A stretch of 64,000 nt of DNA from an uncultured Prevotella sp. Lineage in GTDB: Bacteria; Bacteroidota; Bacteroidia; Bacteroidales; Bacteroidaceae. Under the pieces are notes generated by a model. That model ran no database searches. It had not been told where the DNA came from and was given only the letters and a program-made list of their open reading frames with translations. Below are positions 60,412 to 64,000 of this stretch, in pieces. The stretch spans positions 19,362-83,361 of the forward strand of contig CAKZVT010000037.1 in assembly GCA_937922435.1 (NCBI GenBank), written 5' to 3'. How positions within the stretch are numbered: the first letter of the stretch is position 1; each line of letters starts with the position of its first letter. The position numbers were made by a program, and so were the translations under genes.

Positions 60412-60972
60412 ATGGCCAAAGTTTATGAATTTCTCGCAACGGGCTTCGAGGACATTGAAGCCCTCATACCGTTAGACATAATGCGCCGCGCAGGCGTCGA
60501 TTTCAAGACCGTCAGCATCACTGGAGACCTCTGCGTGGAGAGCGCACACGGCGTAAGCATAAAGGCCGACATGCTCATCGAGGATGCCGACTTCAGCGAC
60601 GCAGACCTTATCATGCTGCCAGGCGGACTGCCCGGAGCGACCAACCTCAACGCGCACGACGGCGTGAAGAAGGCCGTAATGGAGCAGAACGCACGCGGCA
60701 AGATGCTCGGTGCAATATGCGCCGCGCCGATGGTGTTGGGCGGCATCGGCCTGCTGCAAGGCCGCCGCGCCACATGCTATCCGGGTTTCGAGAAATACCT
60801 GGAAGGCGCGGAATATACCCACGAACTGTGCACCGTGGACGGCAACATCACGACAGGCGAAGGCCCGGCGGCGGCTCTTCCTTACGCATACACGCTGCTT
60901 GCGGCGCTCACCGACAAGCAGACCGCCGACCAGATAGCCGAGGGAATGATGTACAAGCATCTCATGCTTTGA
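60412..60972 (+). CDS. DJ-1/YajL family protein
   Basis: A 186-residue member of the DJ-1/PfpI superfamily. The reactive Cys on the nucleophile elbow is in GAICAAPMVLG, the conserved Glu lies near FEDIEALIPLDIMRRAG, and LIMLPGGLPGA is the glycine loop. Members act as oxidative-stress chaperones or glyoxalase-like enzymes; the exact activity is unsettled. It lies between pdxJ and ispD; the next gap begins with a heptamer repeat directly after its stop. Confidence 0.93.
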   Translation: MAKVYEFLATGFEDIEALIPLDIMRRAGVDFKTVSITGDLCVESAHGVSIKADMLIEDADFSDADLIMLPGGLPGATNLNAHDGVKKAVMEQNARGKMLGAICAAPMVLGGIGLLQGRRATCYPGFEKYLEGAEYTHELCTVDGNITTGEGPAAALPYAYTLLAALTDKQTADQIAEGMMYKHLML

Positions 60973-61079
60973 AACAGCAGACGGGCGGACAAGGCACAAG
61001 CAGACAAGGATACTTGGCAATTTTTCTGCTTTTCTGCTTGTTGCCTGTTATTTGTCAACTCGTCACTTGTCAACTGAAA
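60973..61079. repeat. Heptamer repeat of the TTGTCAA type (family G) upstream of ispD
   Basis: ACAAGGC/ACAAGCA/GACAAGG units on the left and TTTGTCA/ACTCGTC/ACTTGTC/AACTGAA on the right, filling the gap from the DJ-1 stop to 13 bp before ispD. Confidence 0.75.
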
Positions 61080-61091
61080 AACTAACACTAC

Positions 61092-61757
61092 ATGGATTAT
61101 GCAATCATAGTGGCCGGAGGCAAGGGTGCCAGGATGGGCGCAAGCATACCCAAACAGTTTCTTCCCTTGAACGGATTGCCCGTACTAATGCAGACAATCA
61201 AGCGCTTCAGGGAATACAGCCACGACCTTGAAATAATACTCGTGCTGCCTAAAGAACAGCACGAATACTGGTACGAGTTGTGCAAGAAGCATCGTTTCAC
61301 GGCGGCATACACCGTGGCCGACGGCGGCGAGACACGCTTCCATTCGGTAAAAAGCGGACTAAGCATGATACCTGACGACGCCGACGGCGTTGTTGGAATA
61401 CACGACGGCGTTCGTCCCTTCCCGTCAGTCGAGGTCATTAGGAACTGTTACGAGACGGCGCGCACCGCCAAAGCGGTAGTCCCTGTAATACCAGTTGTAG
61501 AGACATTAATCCACATTGACGGCAACGGCAAGCCCGCACCGGTGCCGAGAGACGACTACCGGCTGGTGCAGACACCGCAGACATTCGACATACAGCTGCT
61601 CAAACGCGCCTACACCCAGCCTTATCAGGACAGCTTTACGGACGATGCTTCGGTCGTAGACAACATCGGACAGAAGATAACTCTTATCGAAGGCAACCGC
61701 GAAAACATAAAAATCACTACGCCGTTCGACCTCCGCATGGCGCGCATTCTTGTCTGA
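61092..61757 (+). CDS. ispD: 2-C-methyl-D-erythritol 4-phosphate cytidylyltransferase
   Basis: A 221-residue enzyme coupling MEP to CTP in the MEP isoprenoid pathway. The nucleotide-binding start IVAGGKGARMGASIPKQFLPL is diagnostic, with DGGETRFHSVKSGL, VGIHDGVRPF, and the end TDDASVVDNIGQKITLIEGNRENIKITTP in order. It shares the pathway with ispG (35575) and the product pool with uppS. Confidence 0.96.
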   Translation: MDYAIIVAGGKGARMGASIPKQFLPLNGLPVLMQTIKRFREYSHDLEIILVLPKEQHEYWYELCKKHRFTAAYTVADGGETRFHSVKSGLSMIPDDADGVVGIHDGVRPFPSVEVIRNCYETARTAKAVVPVIPVVETLIHIDGNGKPAPVPRDDYRLVQTPQTFDIQLLKRAYTQPYQDSFTDDASVVDNIGQKITLIEGNRENIKITTPFDLRMARILV

Positions 61758-61834
61758 CCGCCGTAAGAAATGCACCGTAAAACCGCATAACCGCACAACC
61801 TTAAAACCGCACAACCCGACAATCCGAAAGGTCA

Positions 61835-63934
61835 ATGCTCGACATCCTCGACCAAGACATACAGTTCCTGCCCGGAGTGGGGCCGCGACGCAAGGCCCTG
61901 CTTGAGAAGGAATTGGGCATCAAGACATACAAAGACCTTTTGGAATACTATCCTTACAAGTACGTAGACCGCAGCCGCGTCTACCGCATAAGCGAACTTT
62001 CAGCCGACACAACGTTCGTACAAATCAAGGCGAAAATACTTAGTTTCGATACGTTTGACATGGGAGCGCACCGCACAAGGCTCGTTGCCCACGTGTCTGA
62101 CGGCACCGGCGTGGCCGACATAGTGTGGTTCTCGGGGGCGAAATACATGCTGTCGCAGTACAAGACGGGCACGCCTTACATCATATTCGGCCGCCCTTCG
62201 GTGTACGGCGGACGCTTCCAGTTCGCCCATCCCGACATCGACCCGGCCTCCGAACTGCAACTTTCGCAGATGGGTTTGCAGCCTTACTACGTCACGACGG
62301 ACAAGATGAAGAAGGCAGGAATGAACTCGCGGGCCGTTGAAAAGCTAATCAAGACACTGCTCGAAAACATGAAAGAGCCGCTGGCCGAGACCCTTCCGCC
62401 ATTCATCACACAGCCTTTGAAACTCATTCCGCGTGACGACGCCTTCCGAAAGAAGCACTGTCCGAAGAGGAACGACGACATAACGCAGGCCGACTACCGG
62501 CTTAAGTTCGAGGAACTTTTTTACGTCCAGCTCAACATCCTGCGCTACACGAGCGACCGAAAGCGCAAATACCGCGGCTACGTATTCAACAAAGTCGGAA
62601 AAACATTCAACGACTTTTTCTACAATAATCTGCCTTTCCCACTCACTGGGGCGCAGAAACGCGTCATCAAGGAAATCCGCAAGGACATGGGCAGCGGCCG
62701 TCAGATGAACCGTCTGTTGCAGGGCGACGTGGGCAGCGGCAAGACTTTGGTTGCCCTCATGTCTATGCTCATAGCCTTAGACAACGGCTTCCAGGCTTGC
62801 ATCATGGCTCCAACGGAAATACTTGCCGAGCAACACCTTAGCACAATCACGTCGTTCCTGCACGGCATGGACATCCGTGTGGAGCTGCTTACGGGCATGG
62901 TGAAGGGCAAGCGGCGGCGCGACGTGCTCGAAGGACTGGCCGACGGCAGCGTGAACATACTCGTAGGGACGCACGCCGTAATAGAAGACAGCGTGCAGTT
63001 CGCGCGGCTCGGCTTCGTGGTAATAGACGAACAGCACCGCTTCGGGGTAGTTCAGAGGGCTAAACTGTGGAACAAGAGCGGCAATCCTCCCCACGTCTTG
63101 GTGATGACGGCTACGCCCATTCCGCGCACGCTGGCCATGACCATATACGGCGACCTCGACGTAAGCGTGATTGACGAGCTGCCTCCAGGACGCAAACCTG
63201 TGGAGACTTTGCACAAATACGACGACCAGACGACCAGCCTCTATGCAGGAATACGCCGCCAGCTGAACGCCGGACGGCAGGCGTACATCGTGTTTCCGCT
63301 AATCAAGGAGAGCGAGAAAATCGACCTGAAAAACCTCGAAGAGGGCTACGAGCAACTGCGCGAGGCGTTCCCGGAGTTCAAGCTCGGCAAGGTGCACGGC
63401 CGCATGAAGCCGGCCGAAAAGGAAGAAGAGATGCGCCGTTTCGTCAACCACGAGACGCAGATGCTCGTCGCAACGACGGTCATCGAGGTAGGAGTGAACG
63501 TGCCTAACGCATCCATCATGGTGATACTCAACGCCGAACGCTTCGGCCTTTCGCAGCTCCACCAGCTGCGCGGACGCGTCGGACGAGGGGCTGAACAGTC
63601 GTTCTGCATACTCGTAACGAAGCGCAAGCTGACCGAGGAAACGCGCAAACGCATCGACATAATGTGTGCTACGAACGACGGCTTCCGCATCGCCGAGGCC
63701 GACCTGAAGCTGCGCGGGCCGGGCGACCTGGAAGGAACGCAGCAGAGCGGAATGGCCTTCGACCTGAAAATAGCCAACATTGCGAAGGACGGACAGCTAA
63801 TACAGCTGGCGCGAGACGAGGCGCAGAAAATCATCGACGACGACCCCTTGTGCCAAAAGAACGAGTATTCGATGCTGTGGCGCAGGCTCGACGCGCTGCG
63901 CAAGAACAACGTTTACTTCGGCGCGATATCGTAG
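61835..63934 (+). CDS. recG: ATP-dependent DNA helicase RecG
   Basis: A 699-residue SF2 helicase that remodels stalled forks and branched DNA. The N-terminal wedge domain begins IQFLPGVGPRRKALLEKELGI; Walker A is GDVGSGKTLVAL, Walker B/DExH is VIDEQHRFGV, motif III is MTATPIPRTLAM, and the C-terminal helicase motifs include TTVIEVGVNVPNA and QLHQLRGRVGRG. The length is normal for the family. Only a short gap remains to the window edge. Confidence 0.97.
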   Translation: MLDILDQDIQFLPGVGPRRKALLEKELGIKTYKDLLEYYPYKYVDRSRVYRISELSADTTFVQIKAKILSFDTFDMGAHRTRLVAHVSDGTGVADIVWFSGAKYMLSQYKTGTPYIIFGRPSVYGGRFQFAHPDIDPASELQLSQMGLQPYYVTTDKMKKAGMNSRAVEKLIKTLLENMKEPLAETLPPFITQPLKLIPRDDAFRKKHCPKRNDDITQADYRLKFEELFYVQLNILRYTSDRKRKYRGYVFNKVGKTFNDFFYNNLPFPLTGAQKRVIKEIRKDMGSGRQMNRLLQGDVGSGKTLVALMSMLIALDNGFQACIMAPTEILAEQHLSTITSFLHGMDIRVELLTGMVKGKRRRDVLEGLADGSVNILVGTHAVIEDSVQFARLGFVVIDEQHRFGVVQRAKLWNKSGNPPHVLVMTATPIPRTLAMTIYGDLDVSVIDELPPGRKPVETLHKYDDQTTSLYAGIRRQLNAGRQAYIVFPLIKESEKIDLKNLEEGYEQLREAFPEFKLGKVHGRMKPAEKEEEMRRFVNHETQMLVATTVIEVGVNVPNASIMVILNAERFGLSQLHQLRGRVGRGAEQSFCILVTKRKLTEETRKRIDIMCATNDGFRIAEADLKLRGPGDLEGTQQSGMAFDLKIANIAKDGQLIQLARDEAQKIIDDDPLCQKNEYSMLWRRLDALRKNNVYFGAIS

Positions 63935-63951
63935 AAATAATAATCAACCAC

Positions 63952-63979
63952 CCTTTGTAGGGACATAATTCATTATGTC
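63952..63979. repeat. Short 26-bp repeat (family E), copy 2
   Basis: The same CCTTTGTAGGGACATAATTC sequence as at 37963-37990, here 17 bp after the recG stop. Confidence 0.7.
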
Positions 63980-64000
63980 CGCACGCCGCGAAGAGGCGTA

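Overview
The window is a chromosomal segment of a Bacteroidales bacterium, most likely Prevotella-like. The basis is: promoters of the Bacteroidetes type (TTTG, 19-20 bp, TAnnTTTG) with no clear Shine-Dalgarno sequences; a fused SecDF; the long form of IspG; an acpP-fabF-rnc cluster; a bamA gene followed by three OmpH/Skp genes; GH3, GH92 and GH71/99-like secreted glycosidases; DUF6242/DUF6089/DUF3108 proteins; a subclass A2-like class A beta-lactamase; and a secreted protein with a type IX-like C-terminal region. Genes are GC-rich by eye, while intergenic regions are AT-rich and packed with palindromes. The genus is an inference.

Layout. 1-7.5 kb: the end of asnB, then a minus-strand block of miaB, a beta-lactamase, a DUF3108 protein, an Ig-like lipoprotein and a GH3-type acyl-adenylating protein. 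7.9-15.3 kb: HU, rhomboid protease, an endonuclease/exonuclease/phosphatase-fold protein, secDF and a Wzx-like flippase. 15.5-25.7 kb: a TPR histidine kinase with a LuxR-type regulator, a GH3-GH92 glycosidase pair, an apparently inactive C1-family lipoprotein and a HAD phosphatase. 26.4-32.3 kb: rnc-fabF-acpP, pdxB, a heptosyltransferase-like gene, rubredoxin and a small membrane protein. 32.8-37.4 kb: rpoN, a PAP2-like membrane protein, purE and ispG. 38.4-43.9 kb: a GH71/99-like protein with a sialate O-acetylesterase, upp and pckA. 44.1-52.5 kb: DUF6242, DUF6089, uppS, bamA, three ompH genes and murI. 52.7-64 kb: a mosaic secreted protein, dinD, metG, a TlpA-like protein, nadK, pdxJ, a DJ-1 protein, ispD and recG.

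The genes are mostly housekeeping but form groups with linked jobs. IspD and IspG (MEP pathway) supply the isoprenoid precursors used by UppS; UppS makes the lipid carrier; BamA and the OmpH chaperones build the outer membrane; MurI supplies D-glutamate for the wall. PdxB and PdxJ belong to the DXP-dependent vitamin B6 route. SecDF, BamA and Skp-like proteins handle export of the glycosidases and lipoproteins.

The most unusual content is a dense set of at least seven families of short palindromic or tandem repeats. They fill almost every intergenic gap and in several places enter genes: a heptamer inverted repeat sits in frame inside miaB; REP-like or heptamer elements supply the last residues and stop of the beta-lactamase, nadK, ispG, upp and the third ompH, and the start of murI; a 9-bp tandem repeat lies between the start codon and the signal peptide of a lipoprotein. 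Two nearly identical 240-bp MITE-like elements in opposite orientation, one nested in an older ~275-bp palindromic element, show that some families are mobile. I see no tRNA, rRNA, CRISPR array, transposase or prophage.
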